The translations under genes and the position numbers were made by a program. From Fidelibacterota bacterium (GTDB taxonomy: Bacteria; Pseudomonadota; Alphaproteobacteria; Rhodospirillales; Rhodospirillaceae), in the NCBI GenBank assembly GCA_947475895.1, contig CANJMF010000003.1:273803-337802 (forward strand): a stretch of 64,000 nucleotides of DNA, in the 5' to 3' direction. The notes below the pieces were generated by a model. It ran no database searches, was not told the origin of the DNA, and saw only the letters and a program-made list of their open reading frames with translations. This document shows positions 26,732 to 34,870 of this stretch, one piece after another; positions within the stretch are counted from its first letter, which is position 1, and every line of letters starts with the position of its first letter.

Positions 26732-28912
26732 TTATCTGATCAGGTCATTGAGGATGTCGAACAGCTGCTGCGTCGTGGAAATCACTTTCGCCGACGCGGC
26801 ATAGCTTTGCTGAAAGATCAGCAGCTGTGACATTTCTTCATCGAGGTTCACGCCCGCGGACTCGGCTTGTTTAAGATCGAGTGAGTCCTTCAGGTCGCTT
26901 TCGACCTTAAAGCTCGCTTGCGCGGTCGCGGCCGATGTCGAGGCGCGCGAAACGATCGATCCGGCGTAATCCGCGAAAGTAACGTTGGTGCCGCTCAACG
27001 AACCGGCGGCATGGAACGTCGCCGGGTTCGACATGAGCGCGGATAACTGTGACGCCACGGCGTTATCGCCGCTCGCCAGCAGGTATTTGCCGGTGAGGGG
27101 ATCCAGCTGCAGTTGGCCGCGGCTGATGCGTGAGGAGTCATCGACCAGCGTTTGATTGACGGAAAGAGCCGCCGCTGCGCCGTTGTTGGAGTAATTCAGG
27201 CCGAGCGTATCTAATCCATTTGTGCCGCCAACCTGGGTTACGACCAGCTGCTCGCCGTTGGTCTGGCGGATGCGCAGGCGTTGGCCGCTGCCTTCAGGCA
27301 CGACGTCGGCGCGGATGGTATCGCGCAAGGCCGTGTTGGCGTTGATCTTGTCGCGGATCGTTTCCAGCGTGTCGCCCGGATTGATCGTGACCGTGCCGCC
27401 GACAATCCCCGTGGGATTGCTGTCGTCGGAGAAATTGAGGTCCACGGCGCTCGGAATGCCGAGGGTGTAATTCTTCGGTTTGAACGATGAGTCCCACTGG
27501 GACAGCGTCTGGTTATTGACGAAGTAATCGTTCAGTCCAAGGAAGTTCGAGAAACCTTTGAACGCTTTGTCGCCTTGGCCATCGCCGTCAAGGTCGATGG
27601 TGGCGGTGACGTCCGTCTGAGCACTGCCCTTGAGAGCCGTTTGCTCGTCCTTAAAAGCGATACCGATCGTGTCGGTGCCGAGATTGATTGCGAAATTGCC
27701 GTCCGAATTGACGGCTACCGTCGCGTTGACCAGTTGAGGATCTTGAGCTTGAAGCCACGTCTGCAAAGACGTCGCAAGGCTGTCAATCGTACCGCCATTG
27801 GTGAAGTTGATTCCCGTCGGATCTAGGACGCGGCTTGACGTCAGCTCATTCCCATTGGCGTCGTACAGCACGACGTTCGGCTCAGCGCCCGTGAAGGTCA
27901 CGGTTTGCGTCGAGGAACTCATGAAGGTGCGCGTACCCGTAACATTTGTCACAAGGGTCGGGAACGAGGTGCCGCGGTTGTGAACCAGGTTGACCTGATC
28001 CTTCAAGCTCGACGCCAACTCGTCGATCTGCGCTTGCAGATCGGGCAGGGTGCTGTCGCGCATGTCGATCAGGCCCTTCAGTTTGCCCGATCGAATTGAG
28101 GTGGTGATGTCGCGAACGCCAGCGAAAATACCGTTAAAGTCCCCCCCGGCATATGAGCTGGTGGGTGAAACCTGCGACAAAGACACGTGGCTCATTTTCA
28201 CAGGATCGCTATCGACCAGCGTCGTGCCGTCGCTCGTAAACACGGTGATCGAACCGTTTTGGTTCTTGAAGTAGCGAACGTCGATCAAGTCTGAAAGCTT
28301 GTTCAAAGCCAGATCGCGCTTGTCTTCCAAGTCTTCGGTCTGCTTGGCGGTGGCGGCATTGAACGAGATCGTGTCGTTCAATGATGCGATCGTGTTCAAG
28401 TAACTGTTGATGTCGTTCATGGCGCCGGAAATCTCGTTGTCGGCGTTCAAGCGCAGCGTTTGCACGGTGCGGGTCATGTTGGCCAGGCCGGCCGCGGTGT
28501 TCACACCGGCCTGCACGGCAGCCAATTGCTGCGAAACGGAATCCGGCGCTGTGGTCAGCGTCGTGAATTCCTGCTGCATCGCGTTGACTTGGTGCGAGAT
28601 CGAGCTGTTGCCGGCGGTCGTACCAAAGGTGTCCTGGATGCGGCGGTAGTAGGTGTTTGAGGTCGACAGCAAGCCGACAGCGCTGTGCTGCGAGCGCATG
28701 TCTTTCAGCAGGTTCTGATCGACATTGTTGATGATGTCGCCCAGTTGCACGCCGGCGCCCTGACCCGCAAGAACGAGGGACTCCGGTTGGAAAACTTTGC
28801 GCGTATAGCCTTCGGTGTTGACGTTCGCGATGTTGTTCGAGATGACGTCAAGGCCGGCCTGGGCCGTGCTCAGGCCCGAGATCGCGCTGTTTAGTGCTAA
28901 GTTCAACGTCAT
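26732..28912 (-). CDS. flgK: Flagellar hook-associated protein 1 (FlgK)
   Basis: A 726-residue junction protein. The N-terminus, NLALNSAISGLSTAQAGLDV followed by ISNNIANVNTEGYTRK, carries the rod/hook family signature. The C-terminus, SAGVNLDEEMSQLLIFQQSY followed by AASAKVISTTQQLFDILNDL, is the canonical FlgK end. The long middle is variable and Thr/Asp-rich. FlgK joins the hook to the filament together with FlgL. It lies 28 bp after the flgN-like gene, consistent with chaperone-client pairing, and 24 bp before flgL. Confidence 0.95.
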   Translation of the reverse strand: MTLNLALNSAISGLSTAQAGLDVISNNIANVNTEGYTRKVFQPESLVLAGQGAGVQLGDIINNVDQNLLKDMRSQHSAVGLLSTSNTYYRRIQDTFGTTAGNSSISHQVNAMQQEFTTLTTAPDSVSQQLAAVQAGVNTAAGLANMTRTVQTLRLNADNEISGAMNDINSYLNTIASLNDTISFNAATAKQTEDLEDKRDLALNKLSDLIDVRYFKNQNGSITVFTSDGTTLVDSDPVKMSHVSLSQVSPTSSYAGGDFNGIFAGVRDITTSIRSGKLKGLIDMRDSTLPDLQAQIDELASSLKDQVNLVHNRGTSFPTLVTNVTGTRTFMSSSTQTVTFTGAEPNVVLYDANGNELTSSRVLDPTGINFTNGGTIDSLATSLQTWLQAQDPQLVNATVAVNSDGNFAINLGTDTIGIAFKDEQTALKGSAQTDVTATIDLDGDGQGDKAFKGFSNFLGLNDYFVNNQTLSQWDSSFKPKNYTLGIPSAVDLNFSDDSNPTGIVGGTVTINPGDTLETIRDKINANTALRDTIRADVVPEGSGQRLRIRQTNGEQLVVTQVGGTNGLDTLGLNYSNNGAAAALSVNQTLVDDSSRISRGQLQLDPLTGKYLLASGDNAVASQLSALMSNPATFHAAGSLSGTNVTFADYAGSIVSRASTSAATAQASFKVESDLKDSLDLKQAESAGVNLDEEMSQLLIFQQSYAASAKVISTTQQLFDILNDLIR

Positions 28913-28940
28913 AGTGCTCTACTCCTACCGCGACCGCGCA

Positions 28941-29522
28941 TCACGTCGTTTGATTGAAACTGACGGCGAGGCTGCGCTTCGTGACGGCGTACCCATTCAG
29001 TGCGCCACGGCGTGAATAAGCCGCGGCCTTTTCTTCCTGACGCTGACGGAGCGCATCCGTCACAGCCTTGAAGAACATATTGATCGACGAGATGTTGGCC
29101 TTCAGCAGACTGGCGTTCTCTTGCATAAGCTCACCAAGCCGCATGGCCGCTTGCGCAAGGGCTGCGCGGCGGGCCGGGTCGAGAGTCTTCAAACAGGCCG
29201 GATCACGGTGCACGGTATTCATGTGACCTTGATACAGCCGGGCAAGCTGTTCCTTGCGCTCGGTGAAGGCTTTAACTTCGTCGGCGCGATGGCGCTTCAG
29301 CGCTGCATTTTCCTTCGTCAGCAATTCGGTCAGCTGGCGCATGACCATGAACAGATCTTCGCCCTTCGGACGCGCTGGCGCCGAGGGCTGCGACCGTACT
29401 GCAACGTTACTGGCCGTGACCGTACCTGGAACCGGACGCGCCGGCGCCGCAGCGCGCACCGGTGTCGAAAGACCGGGGCGCTGTTCGGGGCGGGCATTGG
29501 TGTCGCGGCGCAACATGTTCAT
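28941..29522 (-). CDS. flgN: FlgN-like flagellar export chaperone
   Basis: A 193-residue protein. The first 50 residues are Pro/Ala/Arg-rich and look disordered. From about 55 on it is a helical hairpin typical of FlgN (EDLFMVMRQLTELLTKENAA, KRHRADEVKAFTERKEQLAR, and a third helix LGELMQENASLLKANISSIN). FlgN chaperones FlgK and FlgL to the export gate, and the gene sits directly upstream of both. ATG codons at 29522 and 29516 are possible. Assignment rests on helical pattern, length and position, because FlgN sequences diverge strongly. Confidence 0.75.
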   Translation of the reverse strand: MNMLRRDTNARPEQRPGLSTPVRAAAPARPVPGTVTASNVAVRSQPSAPARPKGEDLFMVMRQLTELLTKENAALKRHRADEVKAFTERKEQLARLYQGHMNTVHRDPACLKTLDPARRAALAQAAMRLGELMQENASLLKANISSINMFFKAVTDALRQRQEEKAAAYSRRGALNGYAVTKRSLAVSFNQTT

Positions 29523-29551
29523 CAGATACGTCCTTTAGGTATCGGCGTTCA

Positions 29552-30025
29552 TCAACGACGGGCCGGCGCGATAACCGCGGCGGCTGCCGCGACACCCGAG
29601 CCGGTGACTTCAAGTGCCTCGGACGTCATCGCCACAGGCGCTTGCGGCGCAGCGGCGGCGGTGCGTTCTTCCTGGGCATGCAACATCGCCTTCATCACGT
29701 TGTCCGCGATGCCGAGCTTGCCGCTCTTGGCGATTTGCTTGCCGTATTCCTGGTTCAGCATCGAGCGCCAGGTTTCTTCACCTGTGCCGCCGCCGAATTG
29801 AGGGTCAACGTCGATACCAGCCATCATGTGCTCCATCATCTGACTGACGAAAAAGCCTTCGAATTGCTGCGCGGTTTCTTTCACTTTCTCCGGCGTCACG
29901 CCGCCGTTAATTGCGGGCGCGCGGCGACCGGTGGCTTGCATAGCAGCGGCGCCTTGTGCCGCTTTCTTCTGCATTCCGAGCGCGTAGGCGTCTTGCGCGC
30001 CGCCAATGAGAGATGAAGCGTCCAT
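29552..30025 (-). CDS. Rod-binding protein (FlgJ N-terminal domain type)
   Basis: A 157-residue protein with the rod-binding motif: VKETAQQFEGFFVSQMMEHM, then ETWRSMLNQEYGKQIAKSGK and LGIADNVMKAML. It corresponds to the N-terminal half of enteric FlgJ, the rod cap/assembly scaffold. The muramidase half is absent, as is normal in alphaproteobacteria, where the wall-cutting enzyme is separate. The gene follows flgI by 4 bp. The C-terminal 25 residues are Ala/Pro-rich. Confidence 0.88.
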   Translation of the reverse strand: MDASSLIGGAQDAYALGMQKKAAQGAAAMQATGRRAPAINGGVTPEKVKETAQQFEGFFVSQMMEHMMAGIDVDPQFGGGTGEETWRSMLNQEYGKQIAKSGKLGIADNVMKAMLHAQEERTAAAAPQAPVAMTSEALEVTGSGVAAAAAVIAPARR

Positions 30026-30029
30026 GGCG

Positions 30030-31193
30030 TTACATCACTTCCAGATCGGCTTGCATCGCGCCCGCAGCCTTGATGGCCTGCAGGATCGAGATCATGTCGC
30101 GCGGGCCGATGCCGAGCGAGTTAAGCCCGTTCACCAGTTCCTGCAGGCTGACGCCCGCGTTCACGACGGCCAAACGTTTGTCTTTATCTTCATCCACGGT
30201 GATTTCCGTGCGCGGAACGACGACGGTTTCACCTGTTTCGGAGAACGGCGCCGGCTGCGACACTTGCGGTGTTTCGGTGACTTTGATTGTCAGGTTGCCC
30301 TGCGCGATGGCGACAGTTGATATGCGGACGTCATCACCGATCACGATCACGCCGGTGTTTTCGTCGATGACGACGCGCGCCGGTGAATCAGGCTCGACGC
30401 GCAGCTGTTCGATGTCGGTCATTAGATCGACAATGGTGCCCTTGTAAGCTTCGGGCAGGCGCACTTGCACGGTGCCTGCATCCAGCGGAACCGACGCCAA
30501 GGTACCCAGGAAAGCGTTCACCGCATCGGAGATCCGACGCGCCGTGGTGAAATCGGGATTCTTCAGGGCGACCTTCAGCGCCTTCAGCTTCATCAAGTTG
30601 AAGTCGATTTCGCGTTCGATCAATGCGCCATTAGGAATGCGGCCGGCCGTCGGCACGCCGCGCGTGATGGTGGCGCCGGCGCCTTGTGCGGTAAAGCCGC
30701 CGACTTGCAATTGTCCTTGAGCGACGGCCGAAACTTCACCATCGGCGGCGATCAGCGGGGTCACCATCAGAGTACCGCCCTGAAGGCTCTTCGCGTTGCC
30801 GAGCGAGCTGACGGAGACGTCGATGCGGCCACCGTTGCGCGCGAACGGCGGCAATGTGGCGGTGACGATAACGGCGGCGACGTTGTCTGTTTCGAGACGG
30901 TCGTCGCGGGTGTTGATTCCAAGGCGCTCCAACATGCCGAGCAAGCTCTGCTTCGTGGCGCCGATTTTCTTCAAGTCATCGCCAGTTTTGTTGAGGCCGA
31001 CGACAAGGCCGTAACCGACGAGTTGGTTGTCGCGAACGCTTTCAAAGCCCGCGATGTCCTTCACGCGCGAGGTGGCGTGGGCCGAGCTGGCCGTCAGCAA
31101 CAGCGCGAACATCAACACGTGCGCGGCAATAAACCACAGCCGATTGACGATCGGCATCACGGCGGAACGGGGAGCGACGGTCAACAAACGCAT
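30030..31193 (-). CDS. flgI: Flagellar P-ring protein FlgI
   Basis: This periplasmic protein forms the P ring around the rod in the peptidoglycan layer. The start chosen is ATG 31193, which has GAGGA 5 nt upstream and gives a 387-residue precursor with a signal peptide ending LLLTASSAHA. Longer starts at 31205 and 31253 are possible but lack a ribosome site. The mature part begins TSRVKDIAGFESVRDNQLVG, continues YGLVVGLNKTGDD, and ends with NAGVSLQELVNGLNSLGIGP and DMISILQAIKAAGAMQADLE, the family's C-terminal signature. It heads the operon and lies behind the sigma-54-type site at 31276. Confidence 0.96.
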   Translation of the reverse strand: MRLLTVAPRSAVMPIVNRLWFIAAHVLMFALLLTASSAHATSRVKDIAGFESVRDNQLVGYGLVVGLNKTGDDLKKIGATKQSLLGMLERLGINTRDDRLETDNVAAVIVTATLPPFARNGGRIDVSVSSLGNAKSLQGGTLMVTPLIAADGEVSAVAQGQLQVGGFTAQGAGATITRGVPTAGRIPNGALIEREIDFNLMKLKALKVALKNPDFTTARRISDAVNAFLGTLASVPLDAGTVQVRLPEAYKGTIVDLMTDIEQLRVEPDSPARVVIDENTGVIVIGDDVRISTVAIAQGNLTIKVTETPQVSQPAPFSETGETVVVPRTEITVDEDKDKRLAVVNAGVSLQELVNGLNSLGIGPRDMISILQAIKAAGAMQADLEVM

Positions 31194-31275
31194 GATCTTC
31201 CTCATCTTGTCAGTGCGGCCCGGACGGCTTCGACACGGTTTTTGGGCGCACACATAGTCATCCGCAGCATCTCAA

Positions 31276-31291
31276 TGCGAAAAGCATGCCA
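31276..31291 (-). promoter_or_regulatory. Sigma-54-type promoter of flgI operon
   Basis: Read on the minus strand the site is TGGCAT-GCTTT-TCGCA, with GG and GC exactly 10 bp apart, two mismatches from TGGCAC-N5-TTGCA. It lies about 83 bp upstream of the chosen flgI start. A palindrome about 100 bp further upstream could be its enhancer. Confidence 0.55.
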
Positions 31292-31386
31292 CGGGAAAAT
31301 GGCCAATAAGATATTGATTAATATGAGTATTTTGGCCGTCAAAAGGGGCGGTTACACGCTTTCCGGCAGAAGCCGCCGGGCGGGTC

Positions 31387-31399
31387 GGCAATTCTTACC
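31387..31399. promoter_or_regulatory. FlbD-like enhancer palindrome upstream of flgI / before fliX
   Basis: GGCAA-TTC-TTACC is one mismatch from the GGCAA-N3-TTGCC palindrome that recurs in this window. It lies about 100 bp upstream of the flgI sigma-54-type site and about 30 bp before the fliX start. A transcriptional regulator such as FlbD could bind here; this is inferred. Confidence 0.4.
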
Positions 31400-31429
31400 C
31401 GGTTGCATCATGGAGGAGCGTGGAGGAGG

Positions 31430-31960
31430 ATGAAGCTCAAGGCACAGCAAGGCCTTAGCGCCCTGCATCCCGTGTCCGCAGCCAAAAGGTCTGGTCCCGC
31501 TGTGAAGGTTGAAGGCTCTAAATCCACATCCTCTGTCCGCGCCGCCGGCAAGGCCGGTAAAACGGCTAAAACTGGTGCGTCGGGTGATTTCGCTGCCGAG
31601 GTCGATCGCGTTTCCGGTGCTGACGAAGCATCGACCGCGGAGGGCCTGGAGCAGGTGGGCGGCGTTCTCAATGTGGGCGGCATCCTTGCGGCGCAATCCG
31701 CCGAAGAGGGAACCGGTACGCCGGACTACAGCGAACGCAAGCGCCGTGCTCAGCGCGGTGCCGACATATTGGATCGCCTTGAGGACGTCCGCCGCGGATT
31801 GCTGGCGGGATCCATCCCTAAAGACCAACTGGCCAATCTCGCGCACAGCATGCGTGAAAAACGCGAGCGCGGCGCCGATCCGGTCATTTCGCGTTTGCTT
31901 GATGAGATCGAACTGCGTGCAGAAGTCGAACTCGCGAAGCTCAGCCGGCGGCTGGCTTAA
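31430..31960 (+). CDS. fliX: Flagellar assembly regulator FliX
   Basis: A 176-residue protein starting MKLKAQQGLSALHPVSAAKR at ATG 31430, with GGAGG close upstream. The C-terminal part shows the FliX pattern: RRAQRGADILDRLEDVRRGL, LAGSIPKDQLANLAHSMREK and DPVISRLLDEIELRAEVELA. FliX couples early basal-body assembly to the sigma-54 activator FlbD in Caulobacter. The middle is low-complexity (Ser/Ala/Lys), making it somewhat longer than the family norm. It is divergent from flgI, an arrangement also seen in Caulobacter. Its presence supports reading the GGCAA palindromes as FlbD sites. Confidence 0.88.
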   Translation: MKLKAQQGLSALHPVSAAKRSGPAVKVEGSKSTSSVRAAGKAGKTAKTGASGDFAAEVDRVSGADEASTAEGLEQVGGVLNVGGILAAQSAEEGTGTPDYSERKRRAQRGADILDRLEDVRRGLLAGSIPKDQLANLAHSMREKRERGADPVISRLLDEIELRAEVELAKLSRRLA

Positions 31961-32084
31961 CCCACATATCTCGGGCTTTTCGCATCCACTGATCTATCGC
32001 CGCGTACGCGAATGCTGTCGCGATTCCGCGATGCGGCCGCCCAAGACTGTAAAAATTTAATATAAATCAATACGATAGGCGGGC

Positions 32085-32114
32085 TTGCGGATTGCCATGG
32101 GCAAACCATATAGT
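32085..32114 (+). promoter_or_regulatory. Possible sigma-70-type promoter of dksA
   Basis: TTGCGG (32085-32090) and TATAGT (32109-32114) are 18 bp apart, 33 bp before the dksA start. The -35 match is moderate. A TTGCC-ATG-GGCAA inverted repeat lies in the spacer. Confidence 0.35.
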
Positions 32115-32146
32115 CCCGCGCCATTGCGTACAGGATAGGACGTCTC

Positions 32147-32569
32147 ATGGGTATGACGAACACGGTTCCGCCGGATTACCGGCCCACAGAAAAGGAACCG
32201 TTCATGAATCCGAAGCAGCAAGAATACTTCCGCCGCAAACTGAAGACCTGGCGCGCTGAATTGCTCAAGGAATCCGAAGAGACCCTCGAGAGTTTGCAAG
32301 AAGGCGGGCTGCAAGAACCCGACCTTGCCGACCGCGCGTCTGCGGAAATGGAAAAGGCGCTCGAGCTGCGCACACGTGACCGCGCGCGCAAACTCATCGC
32401 CAAAATCGATGCGGCGATTCAGCGCATTGAAGACGGGTCCTACGGTTACTGCGAGGAAACCGGCGAGCCTATTAGCTTGAAGCGCCTCGAAGCGCGGCCG
32501 ATCGCGACCTTAAGCGTCGAAGCTCAGGAACGCCACGAACGCATGGAACGGACCCACCGCTCCGACTAA
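32147..32569 (+). CDS. dksA: RNA polymerase-binding transcription factor DksA
   Basis: A 140-residue protein with the DksA coiled coil (FRRKLKTWRAELLKESEETL, then LADRASAEMEKALELRTRDR) and the globular domain IEDGSYGYCEETGEPISLKR. It acts in the secondary channel of RNA polymerase with ppGpp. As in many alphaproteobacterial DksA proteins, only one cysteine of the zinc finger remains, so it is a zinc-independent or redox-altered form. The N-terminus PPDYRPTEKEPFMNPKQQEY fits the alphaproteobacterial family and favours the start at 32147 (or 32153) over the inner ATG at 32204. It lies between fliX and the flgH operon, an arrangement also found in Caulobacter. Confidence 0.93.
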   Translation: MGMTNTVPPDYRPTEKEPFMNPKQQEYFRRKLKTWRAELLKESEETLESLQEGGLQEPDLADRASAEMEKALELRTRDRARKLIAKIDAAIQRIEDGSYGYCEETGEPISLKRLEARPIATLSVEAQERHERMERTHRSD

Positions 32570-32661
32570 AACCCGGCGGTCTGCAGCGCGTATTTCTCTG
32601 AGACCTATCGTTATCTCTCCGCTATCATGCCCTTGGTTGTTGAATTAGGGGGAGGAAAGTC

Positions 32662-33999
32662 ATGGTGTCGACCACCGTATCGCCGTTGGCGCGTTTGTTG
32701 AAAACAGTCGCCAAGGTCGAGCCACACGAAGTGAAAGCCGTCATGGTTTCCTTCGTCTATTTTCTTGCATTGATGTTCGCTTATTTCGTCGTTCGTCCTG
32801 TGCGTGACGCAATGGGCACGGTTTACGGCGTCGATCATCTTCAAGAGCTGTTCACCGGCACGTTCATTGTGAGTTTTGTCGTCGCGCCGATTTACGCTTT
32901 TTTTGCGTCGCGCATTAAACTCTCAAAATTCCTGCCCTGGGTTTATGGCTTTATCGCCGTCACGATGGTCGTGTTCTTCGCGCTGTTTGAAACGGTCGAA
33001 CAGGACCAGGACCGCATGATTGCCGCGGTCTTCTATGTGTGGGTAAGCACATTCAACCTGCTGACGATCTCCGTGTTCTGGAGCTTCATGGCTGATACTT
33101 TTTCGGCAACGCAGGCAAAGCGGCTGTTCGGCTTTATAGCTGCCGGCGGCACGGTCGGTACGATTGCGGGCCCGGCGCTTGGCGCACTCTTCGTGAAGGC
33201 CGTTGGAACCAATACGCTGATGTTGATCTCGGCGGCCGGCTTTGTGCTGACCGCATTGCTTGTGAATGTGCTCGAACGCGAAAAGCAAAAACTCATGGTA
33301 GCGGCGGGTGCGGAAGGCCAAAAGACCAGCCTGGATCGCAAGCTTGGCGGCAACCCCTTCGCGGGTTTTGCTGTGCTATTTCGTTCGCGCTATCTCTTGA
33401 TGATCGCGCTTTTCATTCTTGCGATGACGACGATCTCGACCGTGATTTACTTCCAGCTCGGGCAAGCGATTTCGAAAGCTTTCGAATCGCGCGAGGCGCG
33501 CACGCAGGCTTATGCATTGATTGACTTGGCCACCAATAGCATCACGGTTCTGGTGCAACTGCTGGCAACTGGGCGGTTGATCCAGCGATTTGGCGTTACC
33601 GCAGGCTTGTTGCTAAATCCCGTCATCATGGTCTTGGCATTTTTGGCGGTGGTGATTTCGCCGGTTCTTATGGTGTTGGGCACGATCCAAGTCGTGCGCC
33701 GCTTTGCCGAATACGCGGTCGCGAAACCGAGCCGCGAGATGTTGTTCACGGTGGTGGATCAGGAGAGTAAGTACAAAGCAAAGAATGTCATTGATACGGT
33801 CGTGTATCGTTTCGGCGACGTGACGTCGGCCTGGTTAAGCGCTGCGATTCTTCCGTTTGGTATTACGGGACTGGCGATTGCCGGAATCGTCATTTCGGCG
33901 ATCTGGTTCCCCATCGCATTCGCGCTCGGGCGCAAATATGAGAATGTTCGAGATGGCGTGAGTACTGATGTTGCGGTGAACACGACGGCCCCGGTTTAA
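32662..33999 (+). CDS. MFS-type transporter related to Npt nucleotide exchangers
   Basis: A 445-residue inner-membrane protein with about 12 predicted spans. Early motifs FVYFLALMFAYFVVRPVRDA and LQELFTGTFIVSFVVAPIYA, then WVSTFNLLTISVFWSFMADT and FGFIAAGGTVGTIAGPALGA, resemble the NTP/NDP antiporter (Npt1/Npt2) branch of the major facilitator superfamily. That branch is best known from intracellular bacteria, but free-living alphaproteobacteria also carry distant members of unknown substrate. A good GGGGGAGG ribosome site precedes the start. It has its own terminator at 34021. No functional link to motility is visible. Confidence 0.75.
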   Translation: MVSTTVSPLARLLKTVAKVEPHEVKAVMVSFVYFLALMFAYFVVRPVRDAMGTVYGVDHLQELFTGTFIVSFVVAPIYAFFASRIKLSKFLPWVYGFIAVTMVVFFALFETVEQDQDRMIAAVFYVWVSTFNLLTISVFWSFMADTFSATQAKRLFGFIAAGGTVGTIAGPALGALFVKAVGTNTLMLISAAGFVLTALLVNVLEREKQKLMVAAGAEGQKTSLDRKLGGNPFAGFAVLFRSRYLLMIALFILAMTTISTVIYFQLGQAISKAFESREARTQAYALIDLATNSITVLVQLLATGRLIQRFGVTAGLLLNPVIMVLAFLAVVISPVLMVLGTIQVVRRFAEYAVAKPSREMLFTVVDQESKYKAKNVIDTVVYRFGDVTSAWLSAAILPFGITGLAIAGIVISAIWFPIAFALGRKYENVRDGVSTDVAVNTTAPV

Positions 34000-34020
34000 G
34001 GGCGGCCTTAAAAGCAAAAA

Positions 34021-34046
34021 CGCCGCCTCGTGAGAGGCGGCGTTTT
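34021..34046 (+). terminator. Rho-independent terminator after the Npt-like gene
   Basis: CGCCGCCTC (34021-34029) pairs with GAGGCGGCG (34034-34042) around GTGA, followed by TTTTCTTT. The A-run upstream (34016-34020) could let it work for the convergent gene as well. Confidence 0.88.
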
Positions 34047-34079
34047 CTTTATTCGGTGTGACTCGCGAGGCGTTCCGTT

Positions 34080-34430
34080 TTAGCGGCTGCGCTTGTCGAG
34101 AAGGCCTTCGGAGATCTGCAGGTTGGTGTTCGCCAAGGCTTCGATCGTCTTGACGTTGGCACCGTTGTGCATTTCGAAAGTCTTCTGAGCGACAAAGCTC
34201 GACAGGCGGATCAGATTGTCTTTGATCGCCATCGGCAGCGGGTTTTCAGCTGAGGAAACCAGGGTGCGGATACCGACCCACAGTTTCAAATTCCGATCCA
34301 AGGCAGCGGCGAGGCGCTTTTCATCCTTGGATTCAAACGAACGCGAGATTTCCAGGGCTGCCTGGGTCAACGCGAGTGCATCTTCCTCGAAGACTGTGAG
34401 GGTAGATGGCGCAGTGCTCATCATGTTCAT
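34080..34430 (-). CDS. Second FlaF-family protein
   Basis: A 116-residue helical protein that aligns along its length with FlaF at 18479: LTQAALEISRSF for FTKAALLLEDAK, ALDRNLKLWVGI for ALRFNHLLWTII, NPLPMAIKDNLIRLSSFV for NQLPPEIKANVMSLSIFV, and a closing NTNLQISEGL for NRNLAAGL. It lacks the Pro-rich tail. GGGGA precedes the ATG. It stands alone between the Npt-like transporter and the flgH operon, 16 kb from the flagellin array. It may serve a different flagellin or act as a competitor; that is inference. Confidence 0.8.
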   Translation of the reverse strand: MNMMSTAPSTLTVFEEDALALTQAALEISRSFESKDEKRLAAALDRNLKLWVGIRTLVSSAENPLPMAIKDNLIRLSSFVAQKTFEMHNGANVKTIEALANTNLQISEGLLDKRSR

Positions 34431-34870
34431 CCGTTTATTCCCCTTGCTAGATCACACCGAGGCCCGTGAAGGCCAAACAACAAACACTTCTATGGTTGTG
34501 ATTCATGCCCCCGATTGGTTAATAAAACGTTTTAACTTTTGTCTTTTTCGCGTCGGTTTTCGTGCACGGAATCACCCGCTAAATCTCCAAAAAATGATGC
34601 ATTTTCAACCCATTATAAATTCTCCAGCCCTCTCATTAACGCCGCGTTGACGACGCTGGGGCGGGGTTCGAAATGCAGATTCGTGAAAAAAAAAGCCGGC
34701 GATCATGAGATCGCCGGCTGAGGTTACTTCTGGCGCCGCTAAAGGCCATGGATGCGGCAGGAATGGTGAGGGAGGGACTACGTTTCGAAACCGTCTTCCG
34801 TCTGTCACCACGCCTCAACAGAAGGCGTGATCTTCGGCGCAGCGCGCGATGCGTGCGGCGCCGAAGTCAA
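34431..34870. other. 440-bp intergenic region
   Basis: Contains the upstream region of the second FlaF-family gene (AT-rich around 34510-34620, no promoter match that I trust) and the terminator of the flgF-flgH operon at 34685-34719. I see no convincing gene or RNA in the remainder. Confidence 0.6.
34685..34719 (-). terminator. Rho-independent terminator of the flgF-flgG-flgA-flgH operon
   Basis: On the minus strand AGCCGGCGATC (34719-34709) pairs with GATCGCCGGCT (34704-34694) around a 4-nt loop, followed by a run of nine T. It lies about 150 bp past the flgH stop. Confidence 0.88.

Noticed and set aside
32091..32105. TTGCC-ATG-GGCAA before dksA as another member of the FlbD-like palindrome set
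   Set aside because: Its half-sites are in the opposite order (TTGCC first, GGCAA second), so it is a different palindrome and dksA is not a flagellar gene.
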